This document shows positions 39,065 through 47,768 of a stretch of 64,000 nt of DNA, piece by piece (position 1 is the first letter of the stretch; each line of letters opens with the position of its first letter). Below the pieces are notes generated by a model. That model worked only from the letters and a program-made list of their open reading frames with translations, ran no database searches and was not told where the DNA came from. This stretch comes from JAJFFW01 sp038531315 (GTDB lineage: Bacteria > Pseudomonadota > Alphaproteobacteria > Caulobacterales > Parvularculaceae), in contig JBCBBT010000009.1 of assembly GCA_038531315.1 (NCBI GenBank), forward strand, positions 1 through 64,000, in the 5' to 3' direction. The position numbers and the translations under genes are program-made.

Positions 39065-40075
39065 ATGGTGAGAGAACAAGCCACAGGCGAAGACGGGCCC
39101 CCGCGCTGCCGCGTCGGCGTCGTCATCATCAACTACCGCACGCCGGACCTGACGCGTCAGTGCGTTGAGAGCGTCGCCGGGAGCCTTGAAGCGGCGGACG
39201 CGCGCATTGCGCTCGTCGATAATTTTTCTGACGACGGCTCGGCGGAAGCGTTGCAGGACTGGCTCGATCGCGACCTCGCCGACAAGAGCTGGCGCGCGCG
39301 CATTCATTTCGTCAAATCGCCCACCAATACCGGATTTTCCGGCGGCAATAATCTCGGATTTCGCGCCCTCGACGCCGATTATTATCTGCTCTTGAACAGC
39401 GACGCCTATTTGCGCGACGGCGCATTGCAAAGGCTTGTCTCCGTCTTCGAAGCCGAGGACCGCGTCGGCGCTGTGGGGCCGCGCCTTGAAGACCCTGACA
39501 GCGCGGCGCAGGTCAGTTGCTTCCGCTTTTTTCATCCCTTCAGTGAACTGATTGACGGCGCAAGGACGGGTGTCGTTTCGAAACTTTTTTCCAGCTTTCA
39601 GATCGCACAGCCGCTGAGCGACCAGCGCGCTGACTATGACTGGGTCAGCTTCGCCTGCATCATGATCAGCCGGGCGGCCTATGAGGCGGCGGGGCCGATG
39701 GATGAGGGATACTTTATGTATTTCGAAGACGCTGACTATTGTCGGGCCTTGCGGGCCGCCGGGTTCAGGACGGTCTATGCGCCCGAGGCGCGTGCGGTTC
39801 ATCTGCGCGGCGGCTCATCGCCCGTCAAGAAAATGCACGCGGCGCTGAAGCGCCCGCCCGCCTATTACTACGCCTCGCGGGCGCGGTATTTCCGCAAACA
39901 TTTCGGCGTGCTTGGTCTGGTGTCGGCCAATCTCCTGTGGCTCTTGGGCCGCGTCGTCGCTCATGCGCGCCGGCTTCTCGGGCACCGGGCGCCGCCGGTT
40001 TGCGAAAAGCAGGCGCGCGACATCTGGATCAACTGGCGCGATCCGCTTGGCGGCGCCAGCCGTCCCGTATCTTAA
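39065..40075 (+). CDS. Family 2 glycosyltransferase
   Basis: The 336-residue GT-A enzyme starts VGVVIINYRTPDLTRQCVES (strand 1). The nucleotide-binding pattern continues with LVDNFSDDGSAEAL, NTGFSGGNNLGFR and the metal motif LLLNSDAYL, then FMYFEDADYCRALRAAG. These signatures are typical of rhamnosyl- or mannosyl-type transferases of the WbbL group. A C-terminal amphipathic or hydrophobic stretch (LVSANLLWLLGRVV) may attach it to the membrane. It lies 30 bp before a sulfotransferase gene, which suggests synthesis of a sulfated glycan or glycolipid. Confidence 0.9.
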   Translation: MVREQATGEDGPPRCRVGVVIINYRTPDLTRQCVESVAGSLEAADARIALVDNFSDDGSAEALQDWLDRDLADKSWRARIHFVKSPTNTGFSGGNNLGFRALDADYYLLLNSDAYLRDGALQRLVSVFEAEDRVGAVGPRLEDPDSAAQVSCFRFFHPFSELIDGARTGVVSKLFSSFQIAQPLSDQRADYDWVSFACIMISRAAYEAAGPMDEGYFMYFEDADYCRALRAAGFRTVYAPEARAVHLRGGSSPVKKMHAALKRPPAYYYASRARYFRKHFGVLGLVSANLLWLLGRVVAHARRLLGHRAPPVCEKQARDIWINWRDPLGGASRPVS

Positions 40076-40105
40076 TCAGCCCACAGACGAGAGACGAATT
40101 CGCCC

Positions 40106-40972
40106 ATGTCCCTTCCGGATTTTGTTATTGTCGGCGCCATGAAGTGCGGCACGTCAACGTTGCATGCGCAACTCGCCGAGCAGGGCCGTTTCTTCATGAG
40201 CGAGCCGAAGGAGCCAAATTTTTTCAGCGACGACGATGTCTACGCAAAAGGGCTTGCGTGGTATCGCGGGCTCTTTGACGCCGCCGGGCCCGGTCAGATC
40301 AAAGGGGAAGCGAGCACGCATTACGCCAAGCGGCCGACCTATCGCGATTGCATGGCGCGGCTTTTGGAGACGCTCCCGGATATCAAGATCGTCTACATGA
40401 TGCGTCACCCGGTCGATCGTCTCATCTCGCACTATATTCACGAATGGACCATGGCGGTGATCAGCGCGCCGATTGACGAGGCGATTGGCCGCCATCCGGA
40501 ACTCATCGACTACAGCCGCTACGCCTATCAGCTCGAGCCCTTCATCGAGGCCTATGGGCGCGCCCGTGTGCTGCCGGTCTTTCTGGAGCGCATGAACGCT
40601 TTCCCCGATGAAGAGCTTTCGCGGGTGAGCCGGTTTCTCGGCGGGGCGGACGCGCGCTGGAAAACAGATCTCGGCGACCAGAACGTCTCCCGGGACCGGA
40701 TCCGTAATTTTCCGCTGCGCGGGCTGCTTGTCGATCACCCGGTGGCCGCAGGCCTGAGGCGTGCGCTCGCCCCGCGCTGGCTGCGCGACCGCGTCAAAGC
40801 CCGGTTTCAGATGCGCGAACGGCCCGTCCTGTCGCCTGAAACGCGTGCTGCTGTTGAGAAAACCTTTGATGAGGACCTCGCCCGGTTGAGCGCCGGGCTG
40901 ACGGTTCCTCTTACCTGCGCCACATTCAAGGATGCTGTCGTCGCCGCGCCCCCGGAATGGAAATCGGCCTGA
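40106..40972 (+). CDS. PAPS-dependent sulfotransferase
   Basis: The 288-residue enzyme has the 5'-phosphosulfate-binding loop in VIVGAMKCGTSTLHAQL at the N-terminus, and the 3'-phosphate-binding motif MMRHPVDRLISHYIHEW at about residues 95-110. A conserved EASTHYAKRP lies between. Length and motifs fit heparan-sulfate-type bacterial sulfotransferases. Together with the upstream glycosyltransferase it may decorate a surface sugar. A promoter for the rimP operon begins just after it. Confidence 0.9.
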   Translation: MSLPDFVIVGAMKCGTSTLHAQLAEQGRFFMSEPKEPNFFSDDDVYAKGLAWYRGLFDAAGPGQIKGEASTHYAKRPTYRDCMARLLETLPDIKIVYMMRHPVDRLISHYIHEWTMAVISAPIDEAIGRHPELIDYSRYAYQLEPFIEAYGRARVLPVFLERMNAFPDEELSRVSRFLGGADARWKTDLGDQNVSRDRIRNFPLRGLLVDHPVAAGLRRALAPRWLRDRVKARFQMRERPVLSPETRAAVEKTFDEDLARLSAGLTVPLTCATFKDAVVAAPPEWKSA

Positions 40973-41008
40973 AAATCCGATTGAGCGGCGCTATTGCGGC
41001 CAAGGGGG

Positions 41009-41037
41009 CTGACAGGGCGCGTCTTTGCGCCTATATA
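41009..41037 (+). promoter_or_regulatory. Strong sigma70-type promoter before rimP operon
   Basis: CTGACA (41009-41014) and TATATA (41032-41037) are separated by exactly 17 bases. Transcription would begin near 41044, 20 bp before the hairpin at 41064-41091. Confidence 0.6.
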
Positions 41038-41063
41038 GCCGTCAAACGCAATCGATAACATCG

Positions 41064-41091
41064 AAAGCGGGCCCCCCGGGGCCCGCTTTTT
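41064..41091 (+). terminator. Terminator/attenuator in the rimP-nusA-infB leader
   Basis: AAAGCGGGCCCC pairs with GGGGCCCGCTTT and is followed by more T. It lies downstream of a good promoter and 57 bp before the rimP start. It could end a short RNA or attenuate the operon, possibly under NusA feedback; alternatively it ends the sulfotransferase transcript. Confidence 0.75.
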
Positions 41092-41147
41092 CGTTACCGG
41101 TTTTGCGTGATTATCGCCCGGCGTCGCCGGGCCCTGAAAGGACGCTT

Positions 41148-41729
41148 TTGACGCCGCTTGAAGATACGCTCGTTTCGCTGATCAGCCCCGTCGTTGACGA
41201 CGAGGGGTTTGAGCTCGTGCGCGTGCGGGTGACGGGCGCGAAGCAAAAAACCATTCAGGTGATGGCTGAGCGCGCCGACAAGACGATGTCGGCGGAAGAT
41301 TGCGCCCGCCTGTCGCGCGCCCTGTCGCCGGTGCTTGAAGCCGCCGACCCGATCGAGGGGGCCTACACGCTTGAGGTCTCCTCGCCGGGGATTGACCGAC
41401 CGCTCACCCGGTTTTCAGACTTTGACGACTGGATCGGGTATGACGCCAAGCTCGAGCTCGACCGCCTCGTCGAGGGCCGAAAGCGCTTTCGCGGCGTTCT
41501 CGCCGGCACCGACGACGGTAATGTCTGCATCGATATTGAAGGCGAAGATGAAACCGCGCTTGTGCCTTACGACTGGGTGATGTCGGCCAAGCTGGTTCTC
41601 ACCGATCAACTGATGCGCGAAAGTCTCGCCGCCGCCAAAGCGGCTGAAGCGGCCGCCGACCCCGGCGACCAGAGCGAGGATGCGCGCGAAAATTTTTCTG
41701 AAATGGAGAAAACCCATGACACGCACTGA
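41148..41729 (+). CDS. rimP: Ribosome maturation factor RimP
   Basis: RimP assists 30S assembly. The start is TTG at 41148 with AAAGGA six bases upstream; no ATG or GTG fits. The 193-residue product has VVDDEGFELVRVRVTG, SRALSPVLEAADPIEGAYTLEVSSPGIDRPL (family core; motif LEVSSPGIDRPL) and the C-terminal SH3-like domain with ALVPYDWVMSAKLVLTD. An Ala/Asp-rich tail of about 35 residues follows. It heads the rimP-nusA-ylxR-infB transcript. Confidence 0.94.
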   Translation: MTPLEDTLVSLISPVVDDEGFELVRVRVTGAKQKTIQVMAERADKTMSAEDCARLSRALSPVLEAADPIEGAYTLEVSSPGIDRPLTRFSDFDDWIGYDAKLELDRLVEGRKRFRGVLAGTDDGNVCIDIEGEDETALVPYDWVMSAKLVLTDQLMRESLAAAKAAEAAADPGDQSEDARENFSEMEKTHDTH

Positions 41730-41756
41730 TTTTCCAACACTTGCGGGCGCTGCACG

Positions 41757-43376
41757 ATGAGCGCCGTCAGCCACAACCGGCTGGAATTGATTCAGATCGC
41801 CGACGCCGTCGCGCGTGAGAAATCAATTGAAAAGAGCCTTGTTATCGAAGCTATGGAAGACGCGCTCGCTCGTGCGGCGCGCTCGCGCTACGGCCATGAA
41901 ACGCTGGTCCGCGCCGAGATCGATCCAAAGACCGGTGAAACGCGTCTCTGGCGGCTGCTTGAGGTTGTTGAAGAACTTGAAAACGATTCAGCGCAAATCC
42001 TGCTGGAAGATGCGCGCCATAAAAACCCGGCGGCGAATATCGGCGACTTTATTTCCGAGCCTTTGCCGCCGATCGATTTCGGGCGCGTCGCCGCCATGGC
42101 CGCCAAGCAGGTGATTACCCAGAAGGTGCGCGACGCCGAGCGTGATCGTCAGTATGACGATTACAAAGACCGCATCGGCGAAATCACCAACGGCATCGTC
42201 AAGCGCGTCGAATACGGTCATGTCATTGTCGATCTCGGCAAGGCTGAAGCCGTTATTCGCCGCGATCAGCAATTGCCGCGCGAAGCCTATCGCACCGGCG
42301 ACCGCGTGCGCGCCTATATTATGGATGTGCGCCGCGAGCCGCGGGGCCCGCAGATCTTTCTGTCGCGCTCGCATCCGCAATTCATGGCCAAGCTTTTCGA
42401 ACAGGAAGTGCCGGAAGTCTATGACGGCGTGATCGAAATCAAAGCGGTCGCGCGCGATCCCGGCAGTCGCGCGAAAATCGGCGTTCACTCCAATGACGGC
42501 GGCATAGATCCGGTCGGGGCTTGCGTCGGGATGCGCGGCAGCCGCGTTCAGGCGGTCGTCAATGAGCTTGGCGGTGAGAAAATCGACATTGTGCCGTGGT
42601 CTGAGGATCAGGCGACATTCGTCGTCAACGCGTTGGCGCCGGCGGAAGTCACCAAAGTCGTCCTCGATGAAGAGCTGGAGCGCATTGAAGTTGTCGTGCC
42701 CGACGAACAGTTGTCGCTGGCGATCGGCCGGCGCGGGCAGAATGTCCGTCTCGCAGCGCAGCTTTCCGGTTTTGAGATCGACATCATGACCGAGGAGGAG
42801 GAGAGCGCCAAGCGTCAGGAAGAATTCCGCCTGCGTTCAGAGCTCTTTATGGAAGCCCTTGATGTGGACGACATGATGGCGGGCCTTCTTGTCTCTGAGG
42901 GCTTCGCGAAAGTCGAAGAAATCGCCTATGTCGAGATTGACGAGCTGATGGAAATCGACGGGTTTGACGAGGAAACCGCGCAAGAGCTGCAAGCCCGCGC
43001 CAATGACTATCTCGAAGAGCTTGCCAAGAAGCTTGACGCGAGACGAATTGAACTGGGCGTTGAAGATGCGGTTGCGGCCATGGAAGGGCTTGACCACAAG
43101 ATGGTGGTCACGCTCGGTGAGAACGACGTCAAGACGATGGAAGACCTCGCCGGATGCGCTACCGACGACCTGACCGGCTGGACCGAACGCGTCGACGGTG
43201 AGCGCAAGCATTTCGACGGCATTCTGGAAAGTTACAAGATCAGCGCCGAAGACGCTGAAGACTTGATCATGCGCGCACGGATCAAGGCCGGCTGGATCAC
43301 GCAGGAAGAACTTGATGCGGCGCGCGCAGAGGCCGAAGCCGCCGCGGAGGAGGAAGAGGCTGAAGAAAGCGCCTGA
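41757..43376 (+). CDS. nusA: Transcription termination/antitermination factor NusA
   Basis: The 539-residue protein has the N-terminal RNA-polymerase-binding domain (residues 1-135), S1 domain (IVKRVEYGHVIVDLGKAEAVI), KH1 (VGACVGMRGSRVQAVVNELGGEKIDI, motif GMRGSRVQAV) and KH2 (LAIGRRGQNVRLAAQLSG). Two C-terminal helical repeats (about 370-500), like the acidic repeats of proteobacterial NusA, and a Glu-rich tail follow. It modulates pausing, termination and rRNA antitermination. It is 27 bp after rimP and just before the YlxR gene. Confidence 0.97.
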   Translation: MSAVSHNRLELIQIADAVAREKSIEKSLVIEAMEDALARAARSRYGHETLVRAEIDPKTGETRLWRLLEVVEELENDSAQILLEDARHKNPAANIGDFISEPLPPIDFGRVAAMAAKQVITQKVRDAERDRQYDDYKDRIGEITNGIVKRVEYGHVIVDLGKAEAVIRRDQQLPREAYRTGDRVRAYIMDVRREPRGPQIFLSRSHPQFMAKLFEQEVPEVYDGVIEIKAVARDPGSRAKIGVHSNDGGIDPVGACVGMRGSRVQAVVNELGGEKIDIVPWSEDQATFVVNALAPAEVTKVVLDEELERIEVVVPDEQLSLAIGRRGQNVRLAAQLSGFEIDIMTEEEESAKRQEEFRLRSELFMEALDVDDMMAGLLVSEGFAKVEEIAYVEIDELMEIDGFDEETAQELQARANDYLEELAKKLDARRIELGVEDAVAAMEGLDHKMVVTLGENDVKTMEDLAGCATDDLTGWTERVDGERKHFDGILESYKISAEDAEDLIMRARIKAGWITQEELDAARAEAEAAAEEEEAEESA

Positions 43377-43383
43377 CGATACG

Positions 43384-44136
43384 TTGTGTGCGGACAAACC
43401 ATTGACCGCATCGCCGTCGCCGATCTCGCCGACGGCGCTCCGCAATCCTGGCAAGGATCGCGTGCGCACCTGTGTGGGCACGGGCGAGCAGGGCGCGCCG
43501 GACGGTTTCATTCGGTTCGTCGTCGATCCCCGCGACGGCGCCAATCTGGTGACGCCCGATTTTAACGGCAAGCTGCCCGGGCGCGGCGCCTGGGTGAAGG
43601 CCTCGCGCGCGGCGCTTGAAAAAGCGATTGCAAAAGGCGGTTTTGCGCGATCTTTCAAAAGTGGCGTGCGCGCGCCGGCCGATCTCGTTGAAGCGGTCGA
43701 AGCGGGACTGGCGCGTCAGGCGCTTTCCGCGCTCGGTCTGGCGCGACGCGCCGGTGCCGCGGCGACCGGGTTCGATCAGGCCGCGGCGCTGTTGAAGGCG
43801 GGCGATGCGGCGGCGCTCGTTTCTGCGCGCGACGGCGCCGCTGACGGCAAGCGCAAGCTGAAAGCGAGCGCCCTTGCGGGCTTGCGTCATTGTAAGCCGG
43901 GCGCCGACGGCGCGCCTGACGGAGATAGCGATGAGCGCCCGCCGCCACACGTGGCGTTTGTCGATCTGTTTGACGTTGAGGCTCTATCGCAGGCGCTCGG
44001 CCGGGACGGTGTCGTGCATGTGGCGCTCAGGCGCGCGCCGGCGTCGTTTCGGTTTTTGAAAGAGGCGCGCCGGCTTGCGGGCTTTCGCAAGGACGGGCCG
44101 GGCGTCAGCGCCATCGGCGCGCCGCCGGAAAGTTAG
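43384..44136 (+). CDS. YlxR (DUF448) / L7Ae-like fusion RNA-binding protein
   Basis: The product, about 250 residues if started at TTG 43384, joins a YlxR domain (RVRTCVGTGEQG, GFIRFVVDP, LPGRGAWVKASRAALEKAI) to a second part resembling L7Ae/YlxQ RNA-binding proteins (LSALGLARRAGAAATGFDQAAALLKAGDAAALV, within 120-165). The fused form is usual in Alphaproteobacteria between nusA and infB. The start is uncertain: an ATG at 43315 has AGGA upstream but would overlap nusA by 62 bp and encode a very basic leader antiphase to the NusA acidic tail. Confidence 0.85.
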   Translation: MCADKPLTASPSPISPTALRNPGKDRVRTCVGTGEQGAPDGFIRFVVDPRDGANLVTPDFNGKLPGRGAWVKASRAALEKAIAKGGFARSFKSGVRAPADLVEAVEAGLARQALSALGLARRAGAAATGFDQAAALLKAGDAAALVSARDGAADGKRKLKASALAGLRHCKPGADGAPDGDSDERPPPHVAFVDLFDVEALSQALGRDGVVHVALRRAPASFRFLKEARRLAGFRKDGPGVSAIGAPPES

Positions 44137-44293
44137 AACATAACGTCGCCGGCGCTGACGCCGCGCGGCGGCCTAAGAAGTCTTCACAATAGAAGGCTTT
44201 GCTGGACCCTAGCTGAAAGGGGCTGTATGCCTCTCGCAGCTTTCGAAGATCAGAAAGCGCGGCGCAAAATAAAGCGCCGCAATTGGAGTATTG

Positions 44294-46897
44294 ATGAGCG
44301 ACGACGTCGAAACAAAATCGGATGCGGACAAAAAGCCGGCGCGCAAGCCCTTGTCCTTGCGGCGCACGGAAACCGGCGCCGTAAAGCAGAGCTTTTCGCA
44401 CGGGCGGACGAAAACCGTCGTTGTGGAAACAAAGCGCCGCCGCGTCTCTGCGCCGAAAAAGCCAGGCGAAGCGCCGGCCGAGAAAAAACCGGCCGCCAAA
44501 AAGGCTGCGCCAAAAGCCGAGGCGCCGGCTGAGGCGAAGCCGGCCGCCGGCAAAGGCGCCGTCCTGCGTACGCTGTCTGAGGATGAAAAACAGGCGCGCG
44601 CCGCCGCCCTTTTAAAGGCGCGTCAGGAAGGCGAAGAGCGCCGCAAGCGCGAGGAGGCAGAGCGCGCCGACCGCGAACGGCGCGAAGCCGAAGAACGCGT
44701 GCGCCTTGAAGAAGAACGCAAACGTCTCGCCGAAGAAGAAGAAAAGCGCGCCCGCGAAGCCGAGGAGCGCAAAAAGGCCGAAGACGAAGCGCGCCGCCTG
44801 CTCGAGGAAGAAGAGCGCGAGCGCAAGAAGCGCAATGACGAAAAAGCTGCCGCGAAGACGAAAGGCAAATCGCCCGCCGCCGACGAAAAACTGGCCGCCG
44901 ACCCCGATAACCCGCTGGCCAAGCTTGGCGGCCGCCTGAAGACCAAACGCAAAAATATTGAAACGCGCAACGACAGCAAAGCCAAGGAAGCGCCGCGTCG
45001 GCGGACCGGCAAGCTGACGATCGCAAACGCCCTCGACGATGACGAGCGCCAACGCTCGCTGGCGTCGGTCAAGCGCGCCCGCGAACGCGAAAAGCTCGCC
45101 CGCCAGCAACGCGGCGACCAGAAGCGTATTGTCCGCGAAGTCGTCATTCCCGAGACAATCACGGTGCAAGAGCTGGCCTCGCGCATGGCCATGCGCGCTG
45201 TTGATCTCGTCAAGGAAATGATGAAGCAGGGCCAGATGGTCACCGCGAACGAAATCCTCGACGCCGACACCGCGCAGCTGGTCGTTGAAGAACTCGGCCA
45301 TGCGGTCAAGCGCGTCGCCGAAGCCGATGTTGAGGAAGGCCTTTTCGGCGCGCCCGACGAGGATGCGGATCTGAAGGCGCGCCCGCCGGTGGTGACGATC
45401 ATGGGTCACGTCGATCACGGCAAGACGTCGCTGCTTGACGCCTTGCGCGAAACCGATGTGGTCGCCGGCGAAGCGGGCGGCATTACGCAACATATCGGCG
45501 CTTACCAGATCGAGGTCGGCAAAGACAAAAAGAAAGTCACTTTCCTCGACACCCCCGGCCACGCCGCCTTCACGCAAATGCGTGCGCGCGGCGCGTCGGT
45601 GACGGACATTGTCATTCTGGTGGTCGCCGCTGACGATTCCATCATGCCGCAGACGGTGGAAGCGATTTCCCACGCCAAGGCGGCGAACGTGCCGATCATT
45701 GTCGCCATCAACAAGATCGACAAACCGGAAGCCGACGCCAACCGCGTGCGAACCGATCTCCTGCAGCACGAATTGCAGGTTGAAGGCATGGGCGGTGAAA
45801 TTCAGGACGTCGAAGTCTCCGCCCTGAAGAAGACCAATCTTGACGGACTTCTGGAGGCCGTTCTTCTGCAGGCGGAGCTGTTGGAGCTGAAAGCCAATCC
45901 CGATCGCGCCGCCGAAGGCGCCGTGGTTGAAGCCCAGCTCGACAAGGGGCGCGGGCCTGTGGCGACGTTCCTCGTTCAGCGCGGCGGCCTGAAACGCGGC
46001 GACATCGTCGTCGTGGGCGGCGAATGGGGCAAGGTGCGTGCGCTGTCGGACGACAAGGGCGCGCAAGTCAAACTCGCCGGCCCAGCGCGGCCTGTTGAAG
46101 TCCTGGGATTGAATGGCGTGCCGGAACCCGGCGATCAATTCGCGGTTGTCGACAGCGAAGCCAAGGCCCGCGAAGTTGCCGAATTCCGCCAGCGCAAAAA
46201 GCGCGAGAAAGAAGTTGCCAAGTCTTCCGGCACATCGCTGGAGCAGATGATGGCGCATCTTCAGGATGCGGAAATCAAGGAAATGCCGATCGTCATCAAG
46301 GGCGACGTGCAAGGCTCGGTCGAAGCCATTGTCGGCGCGCTTGAGAAAATGTCGAATGACGAAGTGCGTGTGAAAGTGCTGCACACCGGCGTCGGCGGCG
46401 TTACTGAAAGCGACGTGATTCTCGCGTCCGCGTCCGGCGCGCCGGTAATTGGCTTTAATGTTCGCGCCAACAAGAAAGTGCGCGAAGAGGCGGAAAAAGC
46501 CGGCGTCGAAATTCGCTACTATTCGGTGATTTACGACCTGATTGACGACGTCAAGGGCGTCCTTTCGGGAATGCTCGATCCGGAACTGCGCGAGACTTTC
46601 CTCGGCAACGCAGAAATCCTCGAAGTCTTTACAATTTCTCGCGAGAACAAAAAGAAAGTCGCCGGGTGCCGCGTCACCGAAGGCAAGGTCGAGCGCGGCG
46701 CCAAAGTCCGCCTCATTCGCGACGATACGGTGATCCACGAAGGCGAGCTTTCGCAGCTGAAGCGCTTCAAGGATGACGTTCAGGAAGTCCAGTCCGGTCA
46801 GGAATGCGGCATGAGCTTCGCTAATTACGAGGACCTGCGCGAGGGCGATGTCATCGAGTGCTTCTCGGTGTCAAAAGTCGCGCGGACGCTGGATTAA
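44294..46897 (+). CDS. infB: Translation initiation factor IF-2
   Basis: IF-2 brings initiator tRNA to the 30S subunit and drives GTP-dependent subunit joining. The 867-residue protein has a long N-terminal Lys/Ala/Glu region (residues 1-260, coiled-coil REEAERADRERREAEER). The IF2_N motif VQELASRMAMRAVDLVKEMM is followed by the G domain with GHVDHGKTSLLDALR (G1), DTPGHAAF (G3) and NKIDKPEAD (G4), then domains II-IV ending with LREGDVIECF. The ATG at 44294 has GGAG nine bases upstream; the preceding TTG is not used. Confidence 0.97.
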   Translation: MSDDVETKSDADKKPARKPLSLRRTETGAVKQSFSHGRTKTVVVETKRRRVSAPKKPGEAPAEKKPAAKKAAPKAEAPAEAKPAAGKGAVLRTLSEDEKQARAAALLKARQEGEERRKREEAERADRERREAEERVRLEEERKRLAEEEEKRAREAEERKKAEDEARRLLEEEERERKKRNDEKAAAKTKGKSPAADEKLAADPDNPLAKLGGRLKTKRKNIETRNDSKAKEAPRRRTGKLTIANALDDDERQRSLASVKRAREREKLARQQRGDQKRIVREVVIPETITVQELASRMAMRAVDLVKEMMKQGQMVTANEILDADTAQLVVEELGHAVKRVAEADVEEGLFGAPDEDADLKARPPVVTIMGHVDHGKTSLLDALRETDVVAGEAGGITQHIGAYQIEVGKDKKKVTFLDTPGHAAFTQMRARGASVTDIVILVVAADDSIMPQTVEAISHAKAANVPIIVAINKIDKPEADANRVRTDLLQHELQVEGMGGEIQDVEVSALKKTNLDGLLEAVLLQAELLELKANPDRAAEGAVVEAQLDKGRGPVATFLVQRGGLKRGDIVVVGGEWGKVRALSDDKGAQVKLAGPARPVEVLGLNGVPEPGDQFAVVDSEAKAREVAEFRQRKKREKEVAKSSGTSLEQMMAHLQDAEIKEMPIVIKGDVQGSVEAIVGALEKMSNDEVRVKVLHTGVGGVTESDVILASASGAPVIGFNVRANKKVREEAEKAGVEIRYYSVIYDLIDDVKGVLSGMLDPELRETFLGNAEILEVFTISRENKKKVAGCRVTEGKVERGAKVRLIRDDTVIHEGELSQLKRFKDDVQEVQSGQECGMSFANYEDLREGDVIECFSVSKVARTLD

Positions 46898-46940
46898 AAA
46901 CAGTCGGCGGACGAAACTTCGGTTTGACTATTGCGTAGCG

Positions 46941-46966
46941 CGCCGGCGGAGATTTCCGCCGGCGTC
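46941..46966 (+). terminator. Hairpin terminator candidate after infB
   Basis: CGCCGGCGGA and TCCGCCGGCG pair perfectly around GATT. Only TCTTC follows, so termination may be partial. It lies 44 bp past infB and 27 bp before the GNAT gene. Confidence 0.5.
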
Positions 46967-46992
46967 TTCATATCTCAGCAAGGAGCCCTTTG

Positions 46993-47511
46993 ATGGCGTT
47001 GCGCCCGCTCACCCCGCATCAGGACGCCGCCGCGCTTCACGCCCTATTTGGCGATGAGGAAAGTTGCCGCTACCTGCCGGCGCCGGCGACCAACTCTGTT
47101 GTCGAAACCCGTGAGCGCCTGATTGCGTGGGCGCCGCCCGCGGGCGGGGCGCAGTGGGCGGTGTGCGAAACGCCGGACGGGCCCGCCCTTGGCCGCGTCT
47201 TGTTATTGCCTGTGCGCCCGCGTGTTTTTGAGGCGGCGATCGGCGTCGTTCCCGCCGCGCGGGGCAAGGGACTCGCGCTGCAGGCCCTCGCCGCCGCGCT
47301 CGCACATGCATTCAGTGAACTTGCCGCGCGGCGCCTGATCGCGGAGATCGATCCCGACAATACGCCCTCCTTGAAACTGTTCGCGGCGTTAGGCTTTCAG
47401 CGCGAGGCTTTTTTCCGCGAAGACTTTGAGACGCATATCGGCGTGCGCGATACGGTCATCATGGGACTGATCAAGTCTGATCCGCCCCTATGGCGCAAAT
47501 TTATCGCCTGA
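46993..47511 (+). CDS. GNAT-family N-acetyltransferase
   Basis: The 172-residue acetyltransferase begins at an ATG after AAGGAG. It shows the GNAT pattern of RimJ/RimL-like enzymes: LRPLTPHQDAAALHALFGDEE, the pyrophosphate-binding motif A VVPAARGKGLALQALAAAL, and motif B IDPDNTPSLKLFAALGFQREAFFRED. The acceptor is unknown; ribosomal protein or antibiotic targets are possible. It lies in the gap between infB and rbfA. Confidence 0.85.
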   Translation: MALRPLTPHQDAAALHALFGDEESCRYLPAPATNSVVETRERLIAWAPPAGGAQWAVCETPDGPALGRVLLLPVRPRVFEAAIGVVPAARGKGLALQALAAALAHAFSELAARRLIAEIDPDNTPSLKLFAALGFQREAFFREDFETHIGVRDTVIMGLIKSDPPLWRKFIA

Positions 47512-47524
47512 CGGCGCCTGTTTT

Positions 47525-47731
47525 TCAGTCGGGTTTTCGCCCCGTGAGGTCCGGCGCGTCGGCGCTGCGCCGCGCCCAGATACGGTCCTTGCGTTCGGCG
47601 AGTTCGCCTTCAATCGCCGCTGCGAGCGCCTGCGCCCGCGCCGGGTTTCGGCCCCGGCTGACGGCGCGCTGCGCCAGACGCCGTGCGGCGAGGAGTTCGC
47701 GAAAGGTCAAATGCTTGAGGCGATCGGTCAT
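47525..47731 (-). CDS. Small basic protein, hypothetical
   Basis: A frame of 68 residues from ATG 47731, MTDRLKHLTFRELLAARRLA, continues as Arg/Ala-rich helices (AQALAAAIEGELAERKDRIW). It fills the gap between the GNAT gene and photolyase, convergent with the former by 14 bp and divergent from the latter. The ribosome-binding site is weak. The absence of another gene and regular helix pattern favour a real small protein. No family is recognised. A longer frame from 47803 would overlap the photolyase start. Confidence 0.5.
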   Translation of the reverse strand: MTDRLKHLTFRELLAARRLAQRAVSRGRNPARAQALAAAIEGELAERKDRIWARRSADAPDLTGRKPD

Positions 47732-47768
47732 CGCGAAAAACTGCGCTCTTGAGACTAAACAGGCGAGT

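Noticed and set aside
37760..40972. Complete defence island
   Set aside because: Only one gene looks transferred; DUF2937, glycosyltransferase and sulfotransferase are ordinary chromosomal families, and no nuclease, helicase or toxin domain is visible.
44612..46738. A 708-codon open frame antisense to infB
   Set aside because: It is a GC-rich shadow of the infB reading frame (His/Arg/Asp-rich, no domain) while infB is unambiguous.
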